64,000 nucleotides of DNA, taken from assembly GCA_032622095.1 (NCBI GenBank), contig CP136066.1, positions 51,122,911-51,186,910 of the forward strand, read 5' to 3'. The translations under genes were made by a program, and so were the position numbers. The stretch comes from Siphonodentalium dalli (taxonomy: Eukaryota > Mollusca > Scaphopoda > Gadilida > Siphonodentaliidae). A model generated the notes under the pieces. That model saw only the letters and a program-made list of their open reading frames with translations, was not told the origin of the DNA and searched no databases. Positions 45,409 to 55,084 of the stretch are shown here, in pieces. Every line of letters begins with the position of its first letter. Position 1 is the stretch's first letter.

Positions 45409-45500
45409 CTATCTAGGTCCGACCGCCTAGCGTAGCACTTAAAGCTTAATGCTCTTAGTTGTTGTTTGTTTACCCAGTAGCGGGTATGGAGTGAAGACAT
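45409..45500 (+). repeat. Split direct repeat B2 (right end of YR retroelement)
   Basis: 92 of 92 bases identical to B1. The 369-base spacer between A2 and B2 is unique sequence, with a 73-codon minus-strand frame (45077-45298) of unknown meaning. Confidence 0.95.
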
Positions 45501-46051
45501 GCACATATGTGACTTCTGTGTCCAGAGTGTGAACCAGCCACTGTCATCAGTGCTGGTTGGAGGAACTTGCAAAATATATATTCAAGTTTTCTGAAAATCC
45601 GGCTGCCATACCAAAGAACTGAACAAAGTAAAATATTATGTTAAATATTGATTGGAATGAACCAAACAATAAGTGACTCATGCGAATTGAGGAGGCCATT
45701 ATAATGACACAAACAAATTATAAAAAGTGGAGCCCATGTAAAAAGAAATGAGAACTAGTGATATGTACAAACACAGGTTGAAGGAAAAATCAAACCATCT
45801 AACGCTTTCATGACAGTTGGTACATATCCAGATGTATTCACATTTTATAATACATACCTTGTCGAACTACAGATGTCCGTTGTTATTGTTGATATAAAAA
45901 TAAGATCATGCACATATTTCATCATTTATTACAATTTTACTTGAGCTCGTGTACACTTGTACATGTTACAATGCAAAAATGAAAGCAGACATGTAAGAAA
46001 AATAATCAATGACATGTTTGTTATAGGTTATGATATGAATATTGAAAATGG
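45501..46051. other. Unassigned sequence
   Basis: AT-rich, with no gene or repeat seen. Confidence 0.5.
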
Positions 46052-48342
46052 CTAATATATCAATTGGAGCCCTGAACTGTCGTGGGTTGTCGTCTGACCA
46101 CGTGAAGCGTAGATTTATTTAATGGATGTAGAGCTAGGTACGATATTTATTCTTTGTTAATTGATACACATTCAAGTAAAGAAATATAAAAAGATGGATG
46201 ATGGAATGGGGCTATGAAGCCAGTTTTTCGCTTTCTGGTGCTAAAAGAGGGTGCAATTTTTTTTTAAATTCAATACAATACGAAATACATGAAATAATGG
46301 CTGACGACGGTGAGAATTACATTATTCTGGATATAACCACCAATCATCAGAGACTTAGTTTATGTGCTGTATACGAGGACAACCCAACGTATTTTGAAAA
46401 TTTTAAAATAGTTGACAAATTGGGAAATTCTTCTGTGATAAGTGTAGGAGACTGGAATGTACCCCAGGACTATTCAATGGATACGACGCTTTATAAACAG
46501 AAAAACAATACAAAGTCAAACGAACAAATTTACTCACATATGTGGGTCATACACAAAAACACCACAACATCAAATGGAAATAAGAAGTTTAGAAAATGAG
46601 GTTTACATAATACATGGAGGCTTCATAACACAGGCACTAAACGGTACAGTTGGAGGGGCCCCAGAAGTAAAATGGCTAGGCTAGACTACTTCCTGGTATC
46701 CTCTGACCTTTAGTCTTTCATAACAAATCTGATATACTTACTAGCTATAATTCATAACATTCTCCAGTGAGCTTAACTCATCAGAGGGGCAGAGAGACAT
46801 GCAAATTTAACAATAGCTTTTTGAGAGACCAAAAGTATATATAATTAGTTAAAACTATAATTGCCGAGTTAGTAGACCAATATGTGAATAGTAACATTGA
46901 AAATACACACATTGGGGATGAAAATCTTGTTTACAATCAATGATCAATTATTTTGGGATACCATAAAAATTATGAGTCGTGGTCAAACTATTGCATACTC
47001 TTTAAAATTGAAAAAGGGAAGAAATGAGTTTGAAAAAAACATGAGACAAGGCTTGCGGAAACATTTGACAATGGTGACGAATCGGTCCCTGCAGAACTAG
47101 TTGAATTAAGACACAAGAAAATGTAGGAGATAACTTTGAGAACAAAAGAAAAATGGAAAGTAGAAGGGGCAAAAATCCTTTGGAATCACTCAAATCCGGT
47201 CACTATTCTTGGTATTGAATTGAAATAATTACAAGAAAAAGGTAAAAAAATTAGACAATCTACTGAGCGACTGGTCCTTCGGAAATTAAGTCTTACTGAA
47301 AAAAACAACAGTAATTAATACCCTTGCACTTCCAATATTAATTCACTGTCTATCATTATTACCCCCTTCAAAAGACACATCGCTAAGATTCCAACTGGAA
47401 AAAAACGATAAAATTAAACGTAATAAATAAATTAAACTGAAAATGGAGGCTTGAAGTTTCCACAAATTGACTCATTTTCGAATGCATTAAAAACGGCCAC
47501 AAATTGTTAGACATTTCCAATAATGCCAGCTGGAAAAATATAAACTTAGATAACTTGGAGACCTTGGGTGGTCCAAAAGTCTGGTATCTAAAAATGAAGC
47601 ACTGGCTATTTTGGCAAAAAAGTTAACCCCGTTTGGAAAAGTGTTATACATGCTTGAAGTTTGGTAGACCAAGATATCAGCACCGCCCCACAAGATGTCC
47701 AACCCCAACCTGTTTATTGGAACAAACATACAAATTGACAATCATACAGTGAACCATATGCTCTTAAAACTATATGGATTAAGCAGGGTGTATTTTTATG
47801 AATGACTTGAAAGAGGATGGTGGTCTCTTGGACTATTCAACATTTTGTAGCACTTATAATCTACAAGTTCCTTTCCCACACTATCAAGGACTGTTGAATG
47901 CGATACCATCCCAATGGAGAGCATGTATGAGAAATAGTGAGAAACTCGAATCCGTCAAAAATGAAAAAAACATAGAAATTCTTAGGAAAGTCTTAAAACC
48001 CAGAAACAAGAACATTTTACTATTAGACTTGGAATATCCTTATGTGATTTGGACTGGAAACAAATATATGCAAACCATTATCATATTACAGATGATACGG
48101 GTCTGATAAGTTTTCAATACAAAATTAACCAGGATATCCTTTATACAAATTCAAAATTGAGCAAACTGTCAGAAACAGAATTATGCTCTTTGCGGAAACA
48201 AAAAAGATACAATTATACATCACTTTTGTGACTGCCCTAATTCCAAATCAGTTCTGCGTCAACTCCAGCATAGACTAAAAGAAAAGTTATATCACATTAG
48301 AATTAAAACCGGGAACTGCCATGCCAAATTTATAGATGCATA
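46052..48342 (+). pseudogene. Tx1/L1-like LINE relic (endonuclease and C-terminal end; RT core lost)
   Basis: The endonuclease start reads ISIGALNCRGLSSDHVKRR, then a broken IDTHSSKEI block, WGYEASFSLSGAKRGC, ENYIILDITTN and SVISVGDWN; the last is the catalytic GD-N box. The stretch 46198-46599 is open. About 46600-46880 is scrambled, and the RT fingers and palm with YADD are absent. From about 46880 the sequence resumes in pieces typical of this LINE group: VTILGIELK, GGLKFPQI, ITDDTGLISFQYKINQDIL (48084 onward) and a Cys-containing end near CDCPNSKSVLRQLQHRL (48230-48275). Many stops and frameshifts show an old copy with a large internal deletion. Confidence 0.8.
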
Positions 48343-48818
48343 ATCCGAATTACGCTCGAAAATTACTACTTCCTTGGACAGTCGACGGTCTCGTACCAAA
48401 TTGCGGATGAAGATGGACAACCCTAAAATCAAGTGGCTTTTTTGTGTCACTTATTTGACCAACCGGCAAAATTTCATTGAACCAAATGTTGATAAATAAC
48501 AGGTTTTGGACCATTATTATACTATAGTTGACTGTGGTTAGCATTCTTTTTGGGCAATTACTCGATTCTGATAACTGACGCGGCATTACGAATGATGTTG
48601 TTGGAATATGATGATATGGAAATCATCGAATGGGATTAAGTACCTTTAACTCATACGATAAGTCATGGTTGAGGTAAATTCCTGGACATACGGACGAAAG
48701 GAAAGACGGACAGACAGTCAAGGTAAACCATGTTCCCTTTTTATTCTGTGAAAATTGGGGGTATTATTATCGCATTTGCCTTGATGAGTGTTGTCATCAC
48801 ACATATCAGTTCGATATA
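48343..48818. other. 3' flank of second cyclase gene
   Basis: No coding sequence. It contains a GAAAGACGGACAGACAGTC repeat end near 48700 and the poly(A) signal of the cyclase gene at 48740-48745 (separate entry). Confidence 0.5.
48740..48745 (-). terminator. Poly(A) signal AATAAA of second cyclase gene
   Basis: AATAAA on the minus strand, about 74 bases beyond the TAA stop at 48819-48821. Position and strand fit 3' end formation for the final cyclase exon. Confidence 0.6.
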
Positions 48819-48932
48819 TTAGTCTTCGACGGCCAAACCGTCAGCGAATCCTGACTGCCAGCTTTCTCTGCGTCCACATGGTTCGTAACCAGTCTTGCCC
48901 TCCAGAAAGTATGTTTCCATCGGCTCGGCTCC
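48819..48932 (-). CDS. Second guanylate cyclase gene, last coding exon
   Basis: The exon begins after a clear acceptor (TTTGTTTTCACAG) and encodes 37 residues to a TAA. It reads GAEPMETYFLEGKTGY and a polar tail ending DGLAVED. METYFLEGK is the hallmark of the C-terminal edge of class III guanylate cyclase domains (usually KGKG then a TYWL or TYFL, E/L-G). It joins the 53020-53105 exon in phase 0. There is no nearby match in the left gene, whose own C-terminal exons are outside the window, so this belongs to a separate gene ending here. The 4.1 kb intron upstream holds Helitron-like elements and a MITE. Confidence 0.85.
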   Translation of the reverse strand, partial: GAEPMETYFLEGKTGYEPCGRRESWQSGFADGLAVED

Positions 48933-49261
48933 CTGTGAAAACAAATGTGAGTCTCCAATATTTTTCAAGTAGAGAGTTAAAGGCCCACACAAGCTTCGAA
49001 GCAAGGACGTTGTGACATGGGTGAATTGATAGGGTTACCCCACCAACGTTGGCCAAATTTGTAAAAATATGGAAATATGATGCCTGGCACAACATTAGTT
49101 CGAAATTTCAGACCAATTATTGTAGGTGAAATTGTTGTGATAGTTTTATCTTCCAACCAGTATTTATTGTGACATTTATCGTTTTTTGACCATACGTTAA
49201 AGGCTCACTTAATATTCGAGTCACCGATTTTTTTTTATTGTGCCTTGATATACGGTTTTAA
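48933..49261. other. Intron of second cyclase gene, start
   Basis: No features beyond the acceptor polypyrimidine tract. Frames here are shadows. Confidence 0.5.
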
Positions 49262-49480
49262 TTACAATCTATGCCATAAAATATGATTAAAATACTATAA
49301 TTCATCAAGATTTGGAATGTCTGTCTCGTAAGGTTGTCATAGAGTAATAGAAAATAGCTGAAAAAACAAAATCATTCCCCCCCCTGGCTCAGAGAATGCA
49401 ACATAATTCAAACTAAAGATGTATATTCAATGGAAGTGAAAAACTCTATATAAAAATATATAGAGTTATTCCCCTTACAT
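49262..49480 (+). repeat. Second copy of the 23862-24080 dispersed repeat
   Basis: Starts AATCTATGCCATAAAATATG and ends AGAGTTATTCCCCTTA, in the same orientation as the copy near 23.9 kb. Confidence 0.65.
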
Positions 49481-49610
49481 TGGAAAATAGTTGATTTTGT
49501 GCATAACGTTGATCACAGAACAGACACCAGTTTCTCAATAAAAACAACATGTTCACAGTTTATTACATAGAATAAGTCTAAAATACAATGTTTTGGAGCT
49601 TACTCTTTCA

Positions 49611-50124
49611 TCTCATATATATTTTGAAGACCTCTGTCTGTATGTTTGTTTGTCTGTCTGTCTGTCTGTCTGTCATTAATACAAATCTACGATTCTCGAC
49701 CGATCGGGACGAAACTTGGTACGTGTGTGTAGTTTGACCAGGCGGTGGTCGTTGTCGTATTGGCGAGCCCGTGCGGCGCCCGCTTCGCGCATGCGCAGAC
49801 GAGATATCGGAAACGGGTGGAGCTATCGACTTGAAATTTGGTATGTGAATGTATCTTGCCCCGGATACGAATTATATCGGATCGCCAAGCCCGTGCGACG
49901 CCAGCTTCGCGCATGCGCAGACGAGATCTCGGAAACGGGTGGAGCTATCGACTTGAAATTTGCTATGTGAATGTATCTTGCCCCGGATACGAAATTTATC
50001 AGGTCGCCGAGCACGTGCGACGCCAGCTTCGCGCATGCGCAGACCAGATCTCGGAAACGGGTAGAGCTATCGACTTGAAATTTGGTTTTTGAATAGCCCG
50101 GACAACGTCGGGCTCATCGGCTAG
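49611..50124 (+). mobile_element. Non-autonomous Helitron-like element, copy 1 of 3 in tandem
   Basis: Starts with TC (TCTCATATATATTTTGAAGA) after an A (49610) and ends with CTAG (50121-50124). The 3' end carries the expected hairpin AGCCCGGACAACGTCGGGCT (50093-50112) eight bases before CTAG. The core has three tandem ~125-base units built on GCATGCGCAGACGAGATCTC and ATCGACTTGAAATTTG. A GTCTGTCTGTCT microsatellite follows the 5' end. There is no transposase; such tandem-core elements are known in molluscs. It is directly followed by copy 2. Confidence 0.82.
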
Positions 50125-50511
50125 TCTCATATATATTTTGAAGACCTCTGTTTGTCTGTATGTTTGTTTGTATGTTTGTCTGTCATTGATACAAATCTAC
50201 GATTCTCTGCCGATCGGGACGAAACTTGGTACGTGTGTGTAGTTTGACCAGGCGGTGGACGTTGTCGTATTGGCGAGCCCGTGCTGCGCCCGCTTCGCGC
50301 ATGCGCAGACGAGATCTCGGAAACGGGTGGAGCTATCGACTTGAAATTTGCTATGTGAATGTATCTTGCCCCGGATACGAATTTTATCGGGTCGCCGAGC
50401 CCGTGCGACGCCAACTTCGCGCATGCCCAGACCAGATCTCGGAAACGGGTGGAGCTGTCGACTTGAAATTTGGTTTTTGAATAGCCCGGACGAAGTCGGG
50501 TCACCTTCTAG
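50125..50511 (+). mobile_element. Non-autonomous Helitron-like element, copy 2 of 3 in tandem
   Basis: Begins TCTCATATATATTTTGAAGA with no spacer after copy 1's CTAG, and ends in the hairpin GCCCGGACGAAGTCGGG and TCACCTTCTAG (50508-50511). It has two core units instead of three; otherwise it is nearly identical to copy 1. Confidence 0.82.
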
Positions 50512-51302
50512 TCTATTATATATTTTGGAAGATCTGTCTGTGTGTGTGTGTGGTGTGTGTGTTCGCGATGAACTCGAAAACGGCCGAGCCGATTTCGATG
50601 AAACTTGGTACGTGGGGGTATTTTCGGCCGGGGACGGGCATGGGCCTATTAATTTTCAGATCCGAGGTCAACTTTTCACGTGCCGAGGTCAAATCTGTTT
50701 TTACGCTGTGTTACGGGACTTTCATTTGAGTTCGGTGCTTACAAATCGATTCGAAACAGCGCGAATAATAACATGCCAGTCATAACAATGACACCGTGAG
50801 AATCTTTCGTGTTTCCTCTTTCCAACGATATATAATGCGTATGTATCCGTTTTAGTTATCTGCCTCAATTATCAAGAAGAAGTGGTACTATCTTCCATCA
50901 GGATAAAAACAATGCGTAACTTCTATGACGTCGTTAGAGGTCATAACGTTAGATCACGTTAACGCTTAACCGGCCGATGCATTTTACTGTTTCAGACGTC
51001 TTGGCGATATCTCGGGCACCGATGGTAATTTATCTTTACGTTGAAACTTGATAATTAATGAGCGTGTGTATATGAGGCGCGTTTATATACTTGAGTGGAA
51101 ATCAAATCGGGTTAAACTGGCGGATTTTTACGGACGAAATTTGATGCATAGGGTATCTCGGTATCCGCTGGGCCAATTTCCCGGTATCCGCTGGGCCGAT
51201 TTCCACCATTTTTGGGGTGTTGGTGTTTGACACCACCTGACATTGACCTTCAAAATGGTCAATTCAAGGTCAAAGCCCGGACGAAGTCGGGTCACCTTCT
51301 AG
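50512..51302 (+). mobile_element. Helitron-like element, copy 3 of 3 in tandem (diverged internal region)
   Basis: Begins TCTATTATATATTTTGGAAG immediately after copy 2's CTAG and ends GCCCGGACGAAGTCGGG, TCACCTTCTAG (51299-51302), followed by T. The 3' end is the same as that of copy 2, but the inner 700 bases are different: no 125-base units, several GAGGTCA and ACGTTA motifs, and a tail with a CCGCTGGGCC repeat (51167 and 51190). It is a relative sharing only the ends. Confidence 0.78.
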
Positions 51303-51790
51303 TATGGTATATAATATGGTATATATTGTACATAATGTGAATTGGGGATTCGAAAAATAAGTGGGCCTTTAAATATTTTCCAACATTCTCTGATGGATTT
51401 TCTGCGCGGCTGACTCAAAGTTCAGAGCTCGACACCACCAACGGAGACCCTCTGTACGTTATATATGGTGAAACGCATTAATTTATTATATATAACAACT
51501 GAACAATTAAGTTACTATGCATAATATCTTATTACACCTAAGTCCATCACTCCAGCTTTGAAACATTTATACTTTTTACTCTGGCACCTCATTATCAGCT
51601 CTGCTATATTTGGAAAACCCGTGGCGACAAGAAACATATTTTTTCAGGAAAACACGTTTTAGAGACATGCTATCTTATATATATGAACATAAATCGTCTA
51701 TATTGTGTGCAAAGACGAAGCACACAAATATAATACTTCCATACATTCTGCTCTCACTATTGTCCTTGTTAACATCGATTACAGTACAGT
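51303..51790. other. Intron of second cyclase gene
   Basis: No gene. The last five bases (ACAGT) are the left target duplication of the MITE that follows. Confidence 0.5.
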
Positions 51791-51996
51791 AATGCCCTAA
51801 ATAATCGACTCCTTAACCACAGCAGAATTATGGGTAACTTTCAGGATTTAGTCGGGAATATGGCTTGTTGCCATTCATCGGAAAGCTCTCACCGGTGAGA
51901 GCTTTCCGATGAATGGCAACAGCCATATTCCCGACTAAATCCTGAAAAGTTACCCATAATTCTGCTGTGGTTAAGGAGTTGATTATTTAGGGCATT
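51791..51996. mobile_element. AATGCCC palindromic MITE, complete copy
   Basis: The whole 206-base element is one near-perfect palindrome. It starts AATGCCCTAAATAATCGACT, the centre is near CTCTCACCGGTGAGAG, and it ends with the complement GGGCATT. It is flanked by the 5-bp duplication ACAGT (51786-51790 and 51997-52001). The diverged, shortened copy is at 15835-15987. Confidence 0.88.
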
Positions 51997-53019
51997 ACAG
52001 TATATGCGAGTGCTGTCCTCAGCCTCCGCCGACGGCTGGTTGTAGATCACATATATTGTCATCGATCTTTACATCAGAAAGCACAATTTTTCTTCTCTTG
52101 ACCATTCTCGCAGACTGCTTCAGTTGCGATTCAGCAGCTCATGGTCTATTGTGGCAGTGCACAAATGAACAAATTAGGCTCTCTCTGAACCACACCACTT
52201 ACAATTTACATATTATCATGTATTATTGGTTATTGGAATAAAAGTATCAAACAATTTACATAACCAATTAATATATATCCAGCCAAACTATGTGGGTGAT
52301 AATAACGCATGCATTTATATAACGCATTCCGCAGCAAATTCAATGCGATTTATAATAACCCTTTCTATACTAAATGGATGCTCCCAGTCAGTTAAAAAAT
52401 GTACATTGAAATGGTCTATTGTTGATTTGAGGGACGTTAAGGTGATACAAAGGTGATAGATGCAATATAAAAACAAGTTCAGAAGGAGTTGTTGAAGTTA
52501 TTGTCTGAACATTTTCTATGGGGTAACTACTCATCAATGATGCTTTATTTTAGAAAGGGTTAATAAGATAACTACTCATAAAAAATGCTTTATTATAGAA
52601 AGGGTTAATATTCACATGTCATTGATTATCCATCTTCGGTTAAGAGAAAGGAATTCGAGCAGATCATGAGGGCATCGGGATTACCATACGGACAGCATCC
52701 ACTAAATAACGAGCAGGTACGCTGCTATAACCACCCCCCCCCCCCGCCGCGAGAACTGAAACACGTATGACGTCATCGAGTCACTCGATGGACCAAATAA
52801 AAGCGCAACTTCTATAAGAAGATGAAAGTAAAACAACATAATATATATATAACCGTTTGATGAAAATTTTGATACTACAAACAAACAATGTTTTTTTTTT
52901 GGACAAAATACCAAAGTTCTCTTCTTATTTTGGGCGTAACAACATTCGTCTATACTATTTTAACAATATCTGTTTAATTTGTGGTTTAGGTGGGAAGTGT
53001 TAAATTTTACCTTGATTAC
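51997..53019. other. Intron of second cyclase gene
   Basis: No exon recognised. It includes a ~55-base imperfect tandem duplication (ACTACTCAT through ATAGAAAGGGTTAAT) at 52524-52608 and a C13 homopolymer at 52733. Confidence 0.5.
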
Positions 53020-53105
53020 TTGTGTAGGCCCCCGTGGCGTGTACACGTAGAACCCAGTCTGCTGAAGGTTTTCAACAATAGCTTTGCTCATCTGTATCTT
53101 CATAG
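53020..53105 (-). CDS. Second guanylate cyclase gene, penultimate coding exon
   Basis: The 86-base exon has acceptor TTTCCATAG and donor GTAATC (53019-53014). It enters with two bases (CT) that complete an Ala codon after a Gly-Glu-G split, exactly the phase with which the left gene's exon 4 ends. The peptide AMKIQMSKAIVENLQQTGF aligns with the family segment A-L-K-I-H-x-S that follows TGE in cyclase domains, and the exon ends YTPRGPTQ. It joins the 48819-48932 exon in phase 0. The preceding exon (with FG-x-TV) was not found up to 64000, so either the upstream intron exceeds 10 kb or the exon has been lost. Confidence 0.85.
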
Positions 53106-53224
53106 CTATGGAAAAGACACTTATTATTTGAGCACCATGGGATTGCCTGTAAAATATCACGGGGGACAACATTACATGCAGGAAAATCGTGTGAATAATT
53201 AGTAAAGTATTAGTATAGCCCCTT

Positions 53225-53349
53225 CAAATCATTTAAACTAATTATTAGTCGCATGTGGTAAACAGCACCTTTAACACGCTCTGGATAGAGTTACCATCTA
53301 TCTTTTAAGCTGATAATAAACTATCTCTATTGCTAATTATTAGTGCATT
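53225..53349 (+). repeat. Dispersed repeat hosting the piggyBac-type MITE (left flank)
   Basis: Contains CTGATAATAAACTATCTCT and ATTGCTAATTATTAGTGCAT. After the MITE it continues at 53720 with GTCATTTGAGGGCAACG. Related copies lie at 27820-27900 (minus) and about 53750-53960, where CTGACAATAAACGCTC recurs. Confidence 0.7.
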
Positions 53350-53372
53350 TTAACCCTTTACCCAACAGAACG

Positions 53373-53441
53373 GCCAATGCATTCTCTTATATATGCGAGT
53401 CGACCATAGGTCGCCTCGCATATATAAGAGAATGCATTGGC
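53373..53441. repeat. 69-bp palindrome, copy 2
   Basis: GCCAATGCATTCTCTTATAT mirrored around CGACCATAGGTCG, with one mismatch in the stem. Confidence 0.92.
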
Positions 53442-53498
53442 TTAACACATTAAAAATTATAAAATTGTTAAAGAATGTAAGAAAAAATGGTAAAAAGT

Positions 53499-53567
53499 GC
53501 CAATGCATTCTCTTATATATGCGAGGCGACCTATGGTCAACTCGCATATATAAGAGAATGCATTGGC
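53499..53567. repeat. 69-bp palindrome, copy 3
   Basis: Same palindrome as copies 1 and 2, with the centre CGACCTATGGTCA, separated from copy 2 by 57 AT-rich bases that also resemble 37090-37145 in reverse. Confidence 0.92.
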
Positions 53568-53800
53568 ACAGGGCATAACTGTAACTATCACAATGTGGTC
53601 AAGGAGCCGGTTCCAATGATATCCATATTTGTATGGTTCTATTGAGACAGACCGAAGATATTTTAGGCTGTTGAAGCTTTATTTGGCCGGTTTGGCCGGT
53701 TTGTTGGGTAAAGGGTTAAGTCATTTGAGGGCAACGACAATTTTATCGTGATAGCCCCCGTGTCATGTTATCTCGCATTCCACATATCTTCTGAGCTGAC

Positions 53801-55084
53801 AATAAACGCTCTATTTTAATCATGCAAAAACATTTCCAGTCCGTATTTAGTCATCTGAGGCACCTTTCCCATGACATTACCATGTGGCCAGTGTGTACCA
53901 ATATTTCTACATAAATTCTAAGCTGATAAGGTTATATATGGCTCATATAAGTCGTCTGAGGTACATGTAAACAAATACGGGTGATAAATATGACATGCAG
54001 CAAAATATCGTCACCGTTGCACCGCTGACAAAGATATACAAGGGTGTATGCAAGAAAACATGTCGCGATGCCAGTGTTGTAGTTATGCGTTAGGATCTGA
54101 GGAGGTATTTGGTCTCAATAGTAATTTTGAAATCCTTGATTTTTCTTGTCTCACGTCCGATGTCTATCGCACGAACCACTTATATCTTCTTCTTTTGATC
54201 GTATTTTTTACGGTTCAACACCATTCAATTAATATCAAGACCGTATCTAATAAAGGGCAGCCCAATGGTATTTTTTATGGGCCAATAATTTGCTAATTTA
54301 CCGTATAATTAGTCATAGATTGATAAGAACATCCAACCAGTAGTGCACTCCCGGTAAATTGTCGTAATAACTTGACGATAACATGGTGAATGATAGATCG
54401 GCCCCAGATGAGGGTAGTATCGCACGAAAGGGTAGACATTTTGACGCTATCTCCAATTATCCTTGCCCCATTGGGGTTCCAAAACACGAGGTATCCAGGC
54501 CGGATGAGGTGAAAAATATATTTTGTTTGACCTTCTTAGTGTTTTTGGCCTGCAAATTTCAGTATAATCAGGAAAACCAATAAAACAAGACAAATGTCGA
54601 ATAAAATATACTCGAATTTCAGATTTTGATTCTATCTGGGTTGCTTAACATTACTGATGTGCAAAATACCTGTAAAGTCAGAATAGCCCGTTTTCATATA
54701 GTATTATCATATATCATGGAATTAGAATGTGTCTGAGGAGGTTTATGTTATGGGAGAGTCTATTTTGTTTAAATATTTGATTTTTTTTGGGCAAATTAGT
54801 TAAAATTTTGATTATTTTTAAGTAAAAAAAGTCTGAAAGATTCCCATGACTTTGTCAGTTTTATAGATACAGCATGCACCACACTAAGCATAAATTCATC
54901 CCCAATACCAGACATGAAATGATATAATCATGTACAAGTTCACTCTGGTCAGTGGTCGAGTGCGGACGTGTTTATGTGCGCTCCGTAATATGTAATTGGA
55001 TAACTCTCACGTGGTGGCCACTGAATTAATGAATGGTCCTCTTCTATAATCGTTTTCGTCTAATTGGATTACTTAACGTTAAAA
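53801..55084. other. Unassigned sequence
   Basis: No gene recognised, apart from dispersed repeat text to about 53960 (AAGCTGATAAGG, GTCGTCTGAGGTAC). Confidence 0.45.

Larger units (their letters stand above)
40163..45500 (+). mobile_element. Tyrosine-recombinase (DIRS/Ngaro/PAT-like) retroelement with split direct repeats
   Basis: The diagnostic arrangement is A1 (40163-40436), internal region, B1 (44676-44767), A2 (44766-45039), spacer, B2 (45409-45500). A1 and A2 are 274 bases and differ at one position; B1 and B2 are 92 bases and identical. B1 and A2 abut with a shared AT, exactly the circle junction expected when the right end (B2) is joined to the left end (A1). No target duplication flanks the element, as expected for recombinase-mediated insertion. 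Internally there are plus-strand remnants of the RNase H end, a conserved inter-domain segment and the start of a recombinase, all broken. Reverse transcriptase was not found. The fresh ends with decayed coding suggest a non-autonomous copy moved in trans. Confidence 0.82.
53350..53719. mobile_element. piggyBac-type MITE
   Basis: Both ends carry TTAA followed inward by an exact 14-base inverted repeat: TTAACCCTTTACCCAACA (53350-53367) and its complement (53702-53719). TTAA target duplications with CCC...GGG termini are the hallmark of piggyBac elements. The interior contains two 69-base palindromes and about 130 bases of other sequence. There is no ORF. The pre-insertion site is seen at 27841-27844, where the same repeat carries a single TTAA. 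Confidence 0.88.

Noticed and set aside
49687-50504. Long overlapping frames in the Helitron cores
   Set aside because: They repeat with the 125-base unit on both strands and carry no domain; they are by-products of tandem repetition.
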